DNA from: Mucilaginibacter sp. 44-25
GTDB lineage: Bacteria > Bacteroidota > Bacteroidia > Sphingobacteriales > Sphingobacteriaceae
Reading direction: 5' to 3'
Assembly (NCBI GenBank): GCA_001898335.1
Contig: MKTS01000003.1
Span: 186,001 to 250,000, forward strand
Length of the DNA stretch: 64,000 nucleotides
Shown: piece after piece, positions 53,501-62,737 of the stretch
Layout: each line of letters starts with the position of its first letter
Numbering within the stretch: position 1 is the stretch's first letter
Notes under the pieces: model-generated
What the model was told of the DNA's origin: nothing
Seen by the model: the letters and a program-made list of their open reading frames with translations, nothing else
The model's database searches: none
Position numbers and translations under genes: made by a program

Positions 53501-56107
53501 TTACCAGGTTGTAGCCGGCCAGCAGTTGTTATCCTGCGATGCAGTGTTATCATTTAACCCGCGGCCCATCATCATGCTCATGTTCATGTTTACAACGGGG
53601 CGTGTTGGGTTTAAAGCTTCTTTAATACGTAAACGCAGGTCGGCGTAATGCGCGGCAGTAAGCGCGTCGCCGCCGGCAGGCAGGCTCTTGCTGATCTTGT
53701 TCAGTTCAACTCTTACCATTGGCCTTATATCAGATAAAGCGATATTGATAGGTGTTAAGCCCATGCCGGCCAGCTGTGAAGGCGATACGCCTGGGAAGCT
53801 CCTGCTGGCATCGTCATTTAATAAGGCTTTCAGGTTGTCAATGTAACCGCGTTGCAGGTTACGTTTAAACTCGTCCGGTTTCCCTTTGCTGAAAATGCCG
53901 GCACGTAAGTCATCAAACAGGTTGTTTACTGTGTAAGCCGCGGCTCCGTTTTTCGACTGATTATCATACATACGTGCCAGGCGCGAAGCGTTTAACACAT
54001 TAGCTACTGCGTTTACCTGCACCGACTTAATGCGACTAAGAGTTACACCGTTATCAAACTTGCTTAATTCAGTACGGTTAATTAACCAGGTAGGTGTAGT
54101 AAACACCTGCTGGTTTAAAAATACAGCGGCATCATGTTGTAAGTTTTTATTAACAAAGCCATAAACAGGGCCTTTTTGGTCGTAGGTTTTAAAGTTCTCG
54201 TTCATGCCGCCAATATTCATTGTGACATGCCCGATGTAGCGGTTGTATTGGCCCAACACCTCATTGTACAGGGTTTCCACATCATCATACTCCTCACCTT
54301 TCTGGTAGGTCCATTTTTCTATGTTAGGTAATATCCTTTTCAGGTTGGCAATGCCATAATTACTTGCCTTCATAGCGTTATCGCCCAGGTCCTCATTTTG
54401 CAGGCGAGGGTCAATAGACGTACCCTGGCGGCCATAGTAGTAAAGCGGGTTACTGGCTCTTTCTTTGGTCCATACATCAAGTGTTTCTTTTTCCTGCTGC
54501 GCGGTTTTATTGCCAGGGAAATAGCTGTAGCCCCACTTTACTGCCCAAAGGTCATACTCGCCTATTTGCGGGTAAAGGTGTGTTACGCCGTCGCCCGGCT
54601 GTGCAATGTAGTTAAAGCGGGCATAGTCCATAATAGATGGCGCGGTACCATGTTTGGCAGTAAATGTTTTTGACCTTAACGAATCAACCGGGTAGGCATA
54701 GCTTGAGCCAAAGTTGTGCGGTAAGCCCAGGGTGTGGCCTACTTCGTGCGAAGACACAAAACGGATAAGCTCGCCCATTTGAGCGTCTGTAAACTTAGCC
54801 ATACGAACGTTCGGGTTAACCGCCGCGGTTTGTATAAAGTACCAGTTACGTAATAGACTCATTACATTGTGGTACCAGCCAACGTGGCTTTCCAGTATTT
54901 CGCCTGTGCGGGGGTCTGAGATATGCGGGCCATAGGCATTCTGTACATCTGACGCGAAATAGCGTATCACGCTATAGCGGGCGTCTTCAGTACTAAATTC
55001 CGGGTCTTCCTTTTTAGAGGGAGCCTCCTTACCTACAATAGCGTTTTTAAAGCCTGCAGCTTCAAAGGCTTTGTTCCAGTCGTTAATACCTGCTATAAGG
55101 TACGGAACCCATTTTTTTGGTGTGGCGGGATCTATATAATATACAATTTGCTTTTTAGGCTCAACCAGTTCGCCGCGGGCATAAGCCGCTTCGTCTTTTG
55201 GTTCCAGCCTCCAGCGGTGGATATAGCCGGTTACTTCCGCTTTTTGAGCATCGGTACCATAATCTACCTGGCGCTGACCAAAAAAGCCAACCCGTGAGTC
55301 GTTAAGGCGTGCTTTCATAGGTGTTTTAGGCAGTAACAGCATGGAGGTGTTAAACTCAAAAGTTAATGCCGCGTTGCTGTTATCCGTAGGCGACTCACCT
55401 GCACGGAAAGTTTTTAATGTCCTAACTTCTACATTTATAGGGAAGCTTTTTATGGTATCAATATAAGAGCGGCTATTATCAATGCCGGCAAGTTTATATT
55501 GCTTTTTAATATTGTCAGGAGCGCTTATGGCAGCAACGTCGCCGTTGTAAAAGTCGGTCACGTCAACCAGCACGCCGGTAGTATCTTTATTATAAGCCTT
55601 GATCTCAAAGGAGGCTAATATGGCATCGAGGTTAGAGTTCTTAACCGACTGGTACATATCTGATGTACTATCAGCCCGTACAGAGTAGCTGGGTACGCGT
55701 ACAAATACCTGTTTATCGTGCCTTTGCCATTTCCAAACCTGGTTGTTCACCTCTTCGCCACCATACTGCTGGCCAAAAGATTTTAAACCAACCGGGGTTT
55801 TTACAAAGCGCGTTACCACCAGCATTTCCCGGTCCAGCAAGCTGTCGGGTATTTCAAAGTAGTATTTGCCGTCAACTTTGTAAGTGGTAAAAAGCCCGGT
55901 ATCGCCTTTGGCTTTACCTACCAAATCACTAAACTTTTTAATGCCTTCTTTTTTTTGAGGGCCCAATGTGGCGGTTGCAGTGGCCGTGCCGCCCGGTGTA
56001 GTAGTGGTTTTGAGTGATACTGTGCGGGCTGCTTCTTTTTTAGTGGCACATGAGCTGGCCAGCAACACCGCGGTGGCGAGCGCTGTAGCTTGTACGCACG
56101 CTTTCAT
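53501..56107 (-). CDS. Zinc-dependent metalloprotease, DUF4953/DUF5117 type
   Basis: An 868-residue lipoprotein-type metalloprotease. The signal MKACVQATALATAVLLASSC ends in a lipobox-like ASSC. The catalytic zinc site is the extended motif SSHEVGHTLGLPHN (HExxHxxGxxH), found a little beyond the middle. Upstream segments (FSDLVGKAKGDTGLFTTYKV, REMLVVTRFVKTPVGLKSFG) correspond to the DUF5117/5118-type N-terminus and the C-terminal helices to DUF4953. ATG 56125 is an alternative start. The family is common in Bacteroidota and predicted to act at the cell surface. The terminator follows directly. Confidence 0.88.
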   Translation of the reverse strand: MKACVQATALATAVLLASSCATKKEAARTVSLKTTTTPGGTATATATLGPQKKEGIKKFSDLVGKAKGDTGLFTTYKVDGKYYFEIPDSLLDREMLVVTRFVKTPVGLKSFGQQYGGEEVNNQVWKWQRHDKQVFVRVPSYSVRADSTSDMYQSVKNSNLDAILASFEIKAYNKDTTGVLVDVTDFYNGDVAAISAPDNIKKQYKLAGIDNSRSYIDTIKSFPINVEVRTLKTFRAGESPTDNSNAALTFEFNTSMLLLPKTPMKARLNDSRVGFFGQRQVDYGTDAQKAEVTGYIHRWRLEPKDEAAYARGELVEPKKQIVYYIDPATPKKWVPYLIAGINDWNKAFEAAGFKNAIVGKEAPSKKEDPEFSTEDARYSVIRYFASDVQNAYGPHISDPRTGEILESHVGWYHNVMSLLRNWYFIQTAAVNPNVRMAKFTDAQMGELIRFVSSHEVGHTLGLPHNFGSSYAYPVDSLRSKTFTAKHGTAPSIMDYARFNYIAQPGDGVTHLYPQIGEYDLWAVKWGYSYFPGNKTAQQEKETLDVWTKERASNPLYYYGRQGTSIDPRLQNEDLGDNAMKASNYGIANLKRILPNIEKWTYQKGEEYDDVETLYNEVLGQYNRYIGHVTMNIGGMNENFKTYDQKGPVYGFVNKNLQHDAAVFLNQQVFTTPTWLINRTELSKFDNGVTLSRIKSVQVNAVANVLNASRLARMYDNQSKNGAAAYTVNNLFDDLRAGIFSKGKPDEFKRNLQRGYIDNLKALLNDDASRSFPGVSPSQLAGMGLTPINIALSDIRPMVRVELNKISKSLPAGGDALTAAHYADLRLRIKEALNPTRPVVNMNMSMMMGRGLNDNTASQDNNCWPATTW

Positions 56108-56195
56108 CCGTAGAGATGTTATCATTAGTTAATTAATTAGAGTTTAAATGTAAATATTGGGGGAATATAGTAATTATTAGGCGCTTCTTGGTTGA

Positions 56196-57407
56196 TCATA
56201 TCCTTCGTCGCAAATTTATTACCACGCGCTCATGCTTGCCGTCATGAAATATTTCTAAAAGTAAACTGCGCCCCGGCGTTTTAAATATATTATCAATTTC
56301 ACCAGCTGTCATTTTAGCTATGGGTTTAAAATTGATGGATACTATTTCGTCTCCCCGCAAAAGGCCTATCTCGTCGGCAGGAGAATCAGGCGCAACGCGG
56401 GTGACGATCATGTGCGACAAATCATTTCCTGTAAGATAATACTCAATGCCGCTCATGTCATGTTCAAACGGCGCCTTGAAGTTATTATTAGGTTTAAGAT
56501 AAAGGGCATTATTGCTGTAATCAAACAGCAAGTTAAATTTTTTAAGGATGCCTGCGCCAATGTTTCCGTCGCGCGGGATGTTGGTACGTTGTTCGTAATT
56601 TTCATCAGGGAAAGAAGCGATCACATCCTTAAGTTTATATTTGCCTATCTCCACTTCTTTTATCCGGCCAATATACCCGAATATTGGGCCATTGAGCGCG
56701 ATACCTAAATTGGCAGGTATCTTGTTCCGTAGATCTCCATACTTTTTAGCGCTGCTTTCCAGAGAAACGGGATGCCCGGCGCCCAGATCAACAATTAATT
56801 TATTCAGCACCCGGCTGCCATCAGGCATGGTAATGTAAGCCTGCAAATACGGTTTATTATCTTCAATAGTAATAGGCACCCGCTGGCTCTTTTTAAACAG
56901 TTTAGCTTTGCCGGGCGGATAGACGGTTAAAATACTATCGTTAAAATTTATCTTCACAGCAAGGCTATTAAAAAAGTCGTAACCAATAAGGCCATGTACG
57001 GGCACCCCGGTGTAGCCCGAAAGATTAAAAATATCTGTTTTAAGAATGGCCGCTGAAACGCCATTACTTACCAAACCACGTATATCCACATTAAGCGCCG
57101 GTGTAACTATAGCTTCCGAAGCTTCATCATCGTCGCCGAGCCCGGTGAGTTTTATTTTGCGGGCGCCTGCAATGTTAATAGAGTCGGCCAGCGATGAATC
57201 CGTAATGATCATTAGGCCCACCCCTGTATCCAATACAAAGTTATACGGCCCTTTATTGTTGATGTTTAGTTGAATAATAACCAGATTACGCAAAAACTTA
57301 AATGGGATATCAACACTTTTGCGATTATCTTTCAGGCTAAAGAACTGCCCGTTGGCATACAAGCCGGAAAGGCAAAGTACGGCGCAAAGCCATATATGCC
57401 TCATCAT
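56196..57407 (-). CDS. Retropepsin-like aspartic protease with PDZ domain
   Basis: A 403-residue exported protein (signal MMRHIWLCAVLCLSGLYANG). Two aspartic-protease-like halves are seen: LDTGVGLMIITDS (DTG) and VDLGAGHPVSLES (DLG, replacing DTG). A C-terminal PDZ domain is at about 320-400 (VTRVAPDSPADEIGLLRGDE). Clan AA proteases need two Asp, one per half, so the second DLG is unusual but not unique. It is 62 bases from the YihY-type gene and 88 from the metalloprotease, all on the minus strand. Confidence 0.8.
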   Translation of the reverse strand: MMRHIWLCAVLCLSGLYANGQFFSLKDNRKSVDIPFKFLRNLVIIQLNINNKGPYNFVLDTGVGLMIITDSSLADSINIAGARKIKLTGLGDDDEASEAIVTPALNVDIRGLVSNGVSAAILKTDIFNLSGYTGVPVHGLIGYDFFNSLAVKINFNDSILTVYPPGKAKLFKKSQRVPITIEDNKPYLQAYITMPDGSRVLNKLIVDLGAGHPVSLESSAKKYGDLRNKIPANLGIALNGPIFGYIGRIKEVEIGKYKLKDVIASFPDENYEQRTNIPRDGNIGAGILKKFNLLFDYSNNALYLKPNNNFKAPFEHDMSGIEYYLTGNDLSHMIVTRVAPDSPADEIGLLRGDEIVSINFKPIAKMTAGEIDNIFKTPGRSLLLEIFHDGKHERVVINLRRRI

Positions 57408-57498
57408 AATACATTTGCGGGCTAAAGAAAACAAAAGCTTAAAATTGGTTAAGCTAAATTTATGGTATTTTCTTTATCCGCGTTAACCCTATTACTTA

Positions 57499-58518
57499 TT
57501 ACTTTTTCTTGTCATCATCATCGTCGCACTTTAATACCCCATGCAGTTCGGGATTTTGAAGCGGTACGGTGTGCAGTTTGCGTTCAACCTCAGTTTGTTG
57601 TATTACTACGGCGTAGTCCGCAGGCTCAATGTGGCTGCCTTTAGCCTCGGCATAAACCTGAGTAAATTCTGCACCTATGTATAATATGGCAGCCGTATAA
57701 TATATCCACACTAATATAACGATGATGGAACCCGCTGTGCCATAAGCCGAGCCTTGCGCGGTATACTGGATATACAAACTTATGATATACTGGCCCAGTA
57801 TAAATAATATGGCGGTAAATATGGCTCCAGACCGCACATCGCTCCATTTGATCTTTACATCGGGCAATACTTTAAATATAATTGAGAATAGTACGGATAT
57901 TACCAGCAGGGTAATAGCCAGGTTAACCGAGAATATAAAAGTTTCGCCAACAACGCCGGCTATATCTTTACCCAGCAGGCGAGGCAAATAGGCCACCAGT
58001 TTATCGCTCAAGGCGCTAATAATGATGTTCACTAAAAGCGACGCCAACAGCAAAAAACCAAGGCTTACAATTAGCGAAAAAGACAAAAACCTGTTCTTTA
58101 ACATCTTTACCCATCCTTTTTTAGGTTTTGCCTTTACCCGCCAAATGGTGTTTAGGGAATCCTGTATCTCAACAAATATGCTGCTGGCACCCAGTAATAA
58201 AGTAACAATACTAATAGCCAGGCCAATGCCGCTTTTACCGGTAATATCCTGTGATTGTATGGTGCTTTGCAGCTGTAAAGTACCGGCTTTACCAATATAC
58301 TGCTGTACCTGGGCATAAAAATCCTGCCGGTAACTTTGGTCTTTCAAAAAAATCCCGGCCAGTGAGAGTATAAGCAAAAGTAGTGGAGCCAGTGAAAATA
58401 TGGTATAATATGCCAGCGATGCGCTTAGTTTAAGCCCGTTATCATCAGAAAAACCGCTGAAAGTGGCTAATATTACCTTCCATAGTCGCTTAAAATATTC
58501 TTTGCTAAAAAGCTTCAT
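57499..58518 (-). CDS. YihY/virulence factor BrkB family membrane protein
   Basis: A 339-residue inner-membrane protein with six hydrophobic helices. It begins with KLSASLAYYTIFSLAPLLLL, the hallmark of YihY/BrkB proteins, and has LLGASSIFVEIQDSLNTIWR in the middle. The C-terminus is a charged cytoplasmic tail ending in DDDDDKKK-like residues. Function of the family is unproven; a tRNA-processing role of older annotations is a misassignment. It diverges from the phosphatase gene by 54 bases. Confidence 0.85.
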   Translation of the reverse strand: MKLFSKEYFKRLWKVILATFSGFSDDNGLKLSASLAYYTIFSLAPLLLLILSLAGIFLKDQSYRQDFYAQVQQYIGKAGTLQLQSTIQSQDITGKSGIGLAISIVTLLLGASSIFVEIQDSLNTIWRVKAKPKKGWVKMLKNRFLSFSLIVSLGFLLLASLLVNIIISALSDKLVAYLPRLLGKDIAGVVGETFIFSVNLAITLLVISVLFSIIFKVLPDVKIKWSDVRSGAIFTAILFILGQYIISLYIQYTAQGSAYGTAGSIIVILVWIYYTAAILYIGAEFTQVYAEAKGSHIEPADYAVVIQQTEVERKLHTVPLQNPELHGVLKCDDDDDKKK

Positions 58519-58572
58519 ATCAAAAATGAAATATATTTGTTAAGTACCTTTATTAACAGATAACAGCCCAAT

Positions 58573-59187
58573 ATGAAAAATGTAGTAAAACCGGTTAAAA
58601 TTTTCGTTATGCTTATTATCTGTTGTTTTGCAAGCAATTTTAATGCCTTTGCTCAAAAAACAACGATTTATATCGTAAGGCATGCAGAAACAGGGGTGAC
58701 CATGCCCAGGGCGGACGACCCCGGATTAAGCAATACAGGCCAGCAACGTGCTGATGATCTGGCAAAGCTTCTAAAGGGGAAGCACATTAAGGCCATATAT
58801 GTTACTAAAGAAAAACGGAGCGGCGCTACTGCCCGCCCATTAGCGGTTAAGGCCCGTATACTACCGCGGGTTTATGAAACCGATTCAACCAGCCTGAAGA
58901 AATTTGCCAAAGCGCTGATCAAAAACTTCCAGGGTAACAACGTGCTCATTATTGGTAACGCCAACACTCTGATGCCTTTGTTGAGTGCTCTTGGAGCGGA
59001 TACGCCATTCCCGGCGGTAAGCGAACAGGATTACGATATCATATATAAAGTAACTGCAAAAGAAAACAGAGATGTTGAGCTTGATCTGGATTATTACGGC
59101 CAAAAACATCATGAAAATGATATACCGGAAAAATATCTCCCTGAGATCAGCCACCCTGAGAACGTAAGGCCGTTTACGAATTATTAA
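58573..59187 (+). CDS. Exported histidine phosphatase (phosphoglycerate mutase-like)
   Basis: A 204-residue protein with a signal peptide (VKIFVMLIICCFASNFNAFA). The phosphate-binding RHG-type motif follows: TIYIVRHAETGVTMPRADDP, where RHAE contains the phospho-accepting His. The second arginine is in SGATARPLA, and NVLIIGNANTLMPLLSALGA stands where the second catalytic histidine usually sits (GH), here replaced by GN. This second-His replacement could lower or abolish activity. It lies next to a palindromic repeat downstream. Confidence 0.75.
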   Translation: MKNVVKPVKIFVMLIICCFASNFNAFAQKTTIYIVRHAETGVTMPRADDPGLSNTGQQRADDLAKLLKGKHIKAIYVTKEKRSGATARPLAVKARILPRVYETDSTSLKKFAKALIKNFQGNNVLIIGNANTLMPLLSALGADTPFPAVSEQDYDIIYKVTAKENRDVELDLDYYGQKHHENDIPEKYLPEISHPENVRPFTNY

Positions 59188-59208
59188 GGCTAATATATAT
59201 TGCCCTTT

Positions 59209-59299
59209 TGTCATTTAAATTACAAGCGGTAGCGAGGAGAAATCTTCTATTAATGATATGTACACTGCAGAAGATTTCTCTTAATCGTTCGAAATGACA
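59209..59299. repeat. Long imperfect palindrome, likely dispersed repeat element
   Basis: The segment starts TGTCATTT (59209) and ends GAAATGACA (59299). Inside it, GAGAAATCTTCT (59237-59248) and AGAAGATTTCTC (59269-59280) are perfect 12-bp arms. I recall many Bacteroidota genomes carry abundant 'TGTCATTTCGA...GAGAAATCTT' intergenic palindromes, and this fits that class. It lies between convergent genes. Confidence 0.6.
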
Positions 59300-59317
59300 A
59301 GCATTTTTAAGCTGTTA

Positions 59318-60544
59318 TCAATGATTGGACACCACTAAAAGGTCAAGGTCTTTGCTTGGGATATTGAAACGCTCGCCAAAGTGCTTGTTGGTGAGATGTC
59401 CCTGGTATATGTAAACCGCTTTGCGGATACCTGCTTTTTGCCAAATTACATTCTTCAGGCTGCCTTGTTCTCCTATATCTAATAGGATAGGTGCAAATAT
59501 ATTGGTGAGCGCATAGGTTGCTGTACGCGCAACACGTGAGGCAATGTTAGGTACGCAGTAATGTATTACATCGTACTTGCGGAATACAGGGTGGGTATGG
59601 TTAGTAACTTCAGATGTTTCAAAGCAGCCCCCCTGATCAATACTTACATCAATAATAACCGAATTGGGCTTCATGCGGCTAACGGTAGCTTCAGAAACAA
59701 TACAAGGGCTGCGGCCATCTTCGGCACGCATGGCGCCAATGGCCACATCGCAGGTAGTGATGGCTTTTTCCAATACAATAGGCTGTACTACGGACGTAAA
59801 CACCCTTGCACCTATATTATTTTGTAAACGGCGAAGTTTGTAAATAGACGGATCGAAAACCTTAACCTCGGCACCTAATGAGATAGCAGTGCGGGCGGCG
59901 TATTCACCAACTGTACCGGCTCCAAGAATGACGATCTCGGTAGGAGGTACACCGGTAATACCACCCAGCATAAGGCCTTTGCCTTCAAAAATGTTACTCA
60001 GGTATTCGGCAGCGATCAATACCGATGTGGCACCCACGATCTCGCTCATAGCGCGAACCACGGTAAGCGAACCACCTTCGTCCTCCAGATGCTCGAAGCA
60101 AACGGCGGTAATTTTCTTTTTAATAAGAGCATGCAGGCTTTCTGCCTTCAGGGTGGCCAGCTGCAGTGTTGATATGAGCAATTGGCCCGGTTTCATCAGT
60201 TCAATTTCTTCGAGCGTTGGTGGCGCTATCTTGATGATAATATCAGCTTCGTATACTTTTTTAGTATCATAAACAATCTGGGCGCCCTGTTCGCTGTAGT
60301 TGTTGTCAGTAAAGTTGGCAGCCTGCCCGGCATTGCTCTCCAGATAAACATCGTGCCCGTTGTTAATGAGTAAGGCTACTGAAAGCGGTGTTAACGCAAT
60401 ACGGTTTTCCTGAAAAGAGGTTTCTTTGGGTATGCCTATAAAAAGCTTTTTTTTATTGCTTTTCACTTCAAGCATTGATTCCTGAGGCTGCATCATGGCC
60501 TGCCTGGCAACGCTCGTAAACCCACTGTATTTCCCTGCGCTCAT
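59318..60544 (-). CDS. ald: Alanine dehydrogenase
   Basis: A 408-residue NAD+-dependent enzyme interconverting L-alanine and pyruvate. The N-terminal half has IGIPKETSFQENRIALTPLS, the substrate-binding lobe of the AlaDH/PNT family. The Rossmann fold shows ILGAGTVGEYAARTAISLGA and the VFDPSIYKLRRLQ stretch. HPVFRKYDVIHYCVPNIAS follows, with the family's proline/asparagine helix. An extra N-terminal leader of about 30 residues precedes the conserved start. It lies 51 bases after tsaE on the same strand and may be co-transcribed with it and porX. Confidence 0.92.
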   Translation of the reverse strand: MSAGKYSGFTSVARQAMMQPQESMLEVKSNKKKLFIGIPKETSFQENRIALTPLSVALLINNGHDVYLESNAGQAANFTDNNYSEQGAQIVYDTKKVYEADIIIKIAPPTLEEIELMKPGQLLISTLQLATLKAESLHALIKKKITAVCFEHLEDEGGSLTVVRAMSEIVGATSVLIAAEYLSNIFEGKGLMLGGITGVPPTEIVILGAGTVGEYAARTAISLGAEVKVFDPSIYKLRRLQNNIGARVFTSVVQPIVLEKAITTCDVAIGAMRAEDGRSPCIVSEATVSRMKPNSVIIDVSIDQGGCFETSEVTNHTHPVFRKYDVIHYCVPNIASRVARTATYALTNIFAPILLDIGEQGSLKNVIWQKAGIRKAVYIYQGHLTNKHFGERFNIPSKDLDLLVVSNH

Positions 60545-60595
60545 GGTATATTAGTTTTTCCGGCTGATGAAGATAGTAAAAATACAGCAGCGTTG

Positions 60596-61012
60596 CTAAA
60601 AGTTTTCAACGGTGATGAGCCGCGAGTGGTTGTCCTGTATATGTATGCGTACGCCTGCATAGGTATCGGGAACCAGGTCGGCTATTTTTTCGGGCCACTC
60701 AATAAAGCAATAGTTTCCCGAGTAAAAATATTCTTCGTACCCCATATCCAGCGCCTCGCTATGTTGCTTTAAGCGGTAAAAATCAAAGTGATAAACCGGC
60801 CCGCCTGTTCCCTCGTATTCGTTAACAATAGAAAACGTTGGGCTGGTTACCTCGTCAGTTATCCCAAGCTCTTTGCAAAGGGCTTTTATCAGAGTAGTTT
60901 TTCCCGCTCCCATTTCGCCATAGAAAAGGTATATGCGATTGCTGCCGCCGGCTTCTAAAACCTTTTTTGCCGCTGCAGCCAGGTCAGCCAGGGATGTGGT
61001 ACGTATATCCAT
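60596..61012 (-). CDS. tsaE: TsaE, tRNA threonylcarbamoyladenosine biosynthesis ATPase
   Basis: A 138-residue P-loop ATPase needed for t6A tRNA modification with TsaB, TsaC and TsaD. It has Walker A GEMGAGKTTLIKALCKELG at about 33-51, the SPTFSIVNEY motif, the conserved FDFYRL segment and CFIEWPEK near the C-terminus. It starts 31 bases after porX, on the same strand. Confidence 0.93.
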   Translation of the reverse strand: MDIRTTSLADLAAAAKKVLEAGGSNRIYLFYGEMGAGKTTLIKALCKELGITDEVTSPTFSIVNEYEGTGGPVYHFDFYRLKQHSEALDMGYEEYFYSGNYCFIEWPEKIADLVPDTYAGVRIHIQDNHSRLITVENF

Positions 61013-61043
61013 TTAAAGTATTAAAATTTAAATGCCAAATATC

Positions 61044-62600
61044 TTACCTTGACGTGTAAGTTACGATAGGAATAATCATTTCTTCTAATGATATCCCCCC
61101 ATGCTGGAAGGTTTCATTGTAAAAGTTAACAAAGTGGTTATAATTATTCGGATACACAAAGTAACTATCGCTTTTAGCAAACACAAAGCTTGAGCTTACA
61201 TGCAGCTTAGGCAACTGGGCATCATGCGGGTTGCGGATATGGAATACCTCTTTTGGATTAAAATTAAGATTTTTACCCTGTTTGTAACGCAAGTTAGTAT
61301 TGGTATTGCGGTCGCCAATGATTTTGCTGGGGCTTTTAACCCGTATGGTGCCATGGTCAGTGGTGATAATTACTTTAACCTGTTTTTGTGAAAGATACTT
61401 AAGCAGATCATATAATGGCGAGTGCTCAAACCAGGATAGCGTTAATGAGCGGTAAGCCGCGTCGTCACTTGCCAGTTCGCGTATCATATGCATATCTGTA
61501 CGCGCATGGCTAAGCATATCTACAAAGTTGTATACCACTACGTTCAGCTCATTGTTCATGAGATTGTTAACCGACTCATTAAGTGCACGCCCCTCATCTA
61601 TATTTAGTATCTTATTGTAGGAGTGTTTCACTTCACGACGCATTACGCGCTTCAGGTGATCGGCCAGAAAATTAGCCTCATACAGGTTTTTGCCGCCTTC
61701 GTCCTCATCGTTCTGCCACATTTGCGGGTAGCGGCTTTCCATTTCCAGTGGCATTAGCCCCGAGAAGATGGCGTTGCGCGCGTATTGCGTAGCTGTAGGT
61801 AATATACTGTAATAGGTATCTTCCTCTTCCAGCCTGAAATATTCTGATATCAGCGGGTTGATGATACGGAACTGATCATACCGGAGATTATCTATCAGGA
61901 TAAAGAATACCGGCACGTTATTGTTATCCAGTTTAGGGAATACTTTTTTCTTAAAAAGCTGCGGGGAGTTTATCGGCGCGTTGTCGGGGTTTTTAAGCCA
62001 GTTGAGATAGTTTTTCTCAATAAACTTACAAAATTGCACGTTGGCCTCTGCCTTTTGCAGGGTTAAAATCTCATGCATACCGCTATCCTGCAACGCCTCC
62101 AGCTCAAGCTCCCAGTATATCAGTTTTTTATAAACCTCTACCCACTCCTGGTAGCTCAGGTGGTCATTAAGCGACATGCCCAGCGTGCGGAAATCCTGCT
62201 GATAAGCCATAGTGGTCTTTTCGGTTACCAGCCTTTTATTCTCCGTAAGCTTTTTTATGGTAAGCAGTATCTGTTTGGGGTGTACCGGCTTAATCAGGTA
62301 ATCGTCAATCTTAGAGCCAATGGCATCTTCCATCAGATACTCTTCCTCGTTTTTAGTGATCAGCACTATCGGTACATCATTATTAATGCTTTTTATCTGT
62401 GATAGTGTTTCCAGTCCGGTTAGCCCGGGCATGTTCTCATCCAGGAAAACGAGGTCAAAGTAGTGGTTCTTAAACTCCTCTATAGCATCATTACCATTGG
62501 TAACGGTGGTTACTTTGTATCCTTTTTCGCCCAGAAACAATATATGTGGTTTAAGCAGATCTATTTCGTCATCGGCCCAAAGAATTGTGGTATCCTGCAT
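61044..62600 (-). CDS. porX: PorX, response regulator with PglZ domain (T9SS control)
   Basis: PorX pairs with the histidine kinase PorY to control the type IX secretion system. The 518-residue protein (from ATG 62600: MQDTTILWADDEIDLLKPHI) begins with a receiver domain whose phospho-acceptor is in LVFLDENMPGLTGLE. A linker helix bundle follows, then a PglZ/alkaline-phosphatase-like domain (PVFFILIDNLRYDQF, VVVYNFVDMLSHARTD, VIITTDHGTIRVKSP) whose metal ligands D, D and H are all present. The longer frame to 62717 has no sensible start. T9SS exists only in Bacteroidota, so the gene supports the taxonomic call. Confidence 0.93.
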   Translation of the reverse strand: MQDTTILWADDEIDLLKPHILFLGEKGYKVTTVTNGNDAIEEFKNHYFDLVFLDENMPGLTGLETLSQIKSINNDVPIVLITKNEEEYLMEDAIGSKIDDYLIKPVHPKQILLTIKKLTENKRLVTEKTTMAYQQDFRTLGMSLNDHLSYQEWVEVYKKLIYWELELEALQDSGMHEILTLQKAEANVQFCKFIEKNYLNWLKNPDNAPINSPQLFKKKVFPKLDNNNVPVFFILIDNLRYDQFRIINPLISEYFRLEEEDTYYSILPTATQYARNAIFSGLMPLEMESRYPQMWQNDEDEGGKNLYEANFLADHLKRVMRREVKHSYNKILNIDEGRALNESVNNLMNNELNVVVYNFVDMLSHARTDMHMIRELASDDAAYRSLTLSWFEHSPLYDLLKYLSQKQVKVIITTDHGTIRVKSPSKIIGDRNTNTNLRYKQGKNLNFNPKEVFHIRNPHDAQLPKLHVSSSFVFAKSDSYFVYPNNYNHFVNFYNETFQHGGISLEEMIIPIVTYTSR

Positions 62601-62737
62601 ATTATCTCTATTTTTATCCCCTAATAACTTGTAGGTTGTATGTTTTGTTGTAAAAATATACAAAGCATTAACATTTATTAACAAATACTGCGTGCTTGTT
62701 TTGTCATATTTAGGCACCTTTGCATGCAGAATACATA

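Noticed and set aside
53388..53648. 86-codon plus-strand frame over the end of the metalloprotease gene
   Set aside because: It crosses a strong terminator hairpin and is antisense to a real gene end.
62601..62717. Longer N-terminus of PorX
   Set aside because: The receiver domain begins at MQDTTILWADDE, as in known PorX proteins; the extra codons are promoter-like AT-rich DNA.
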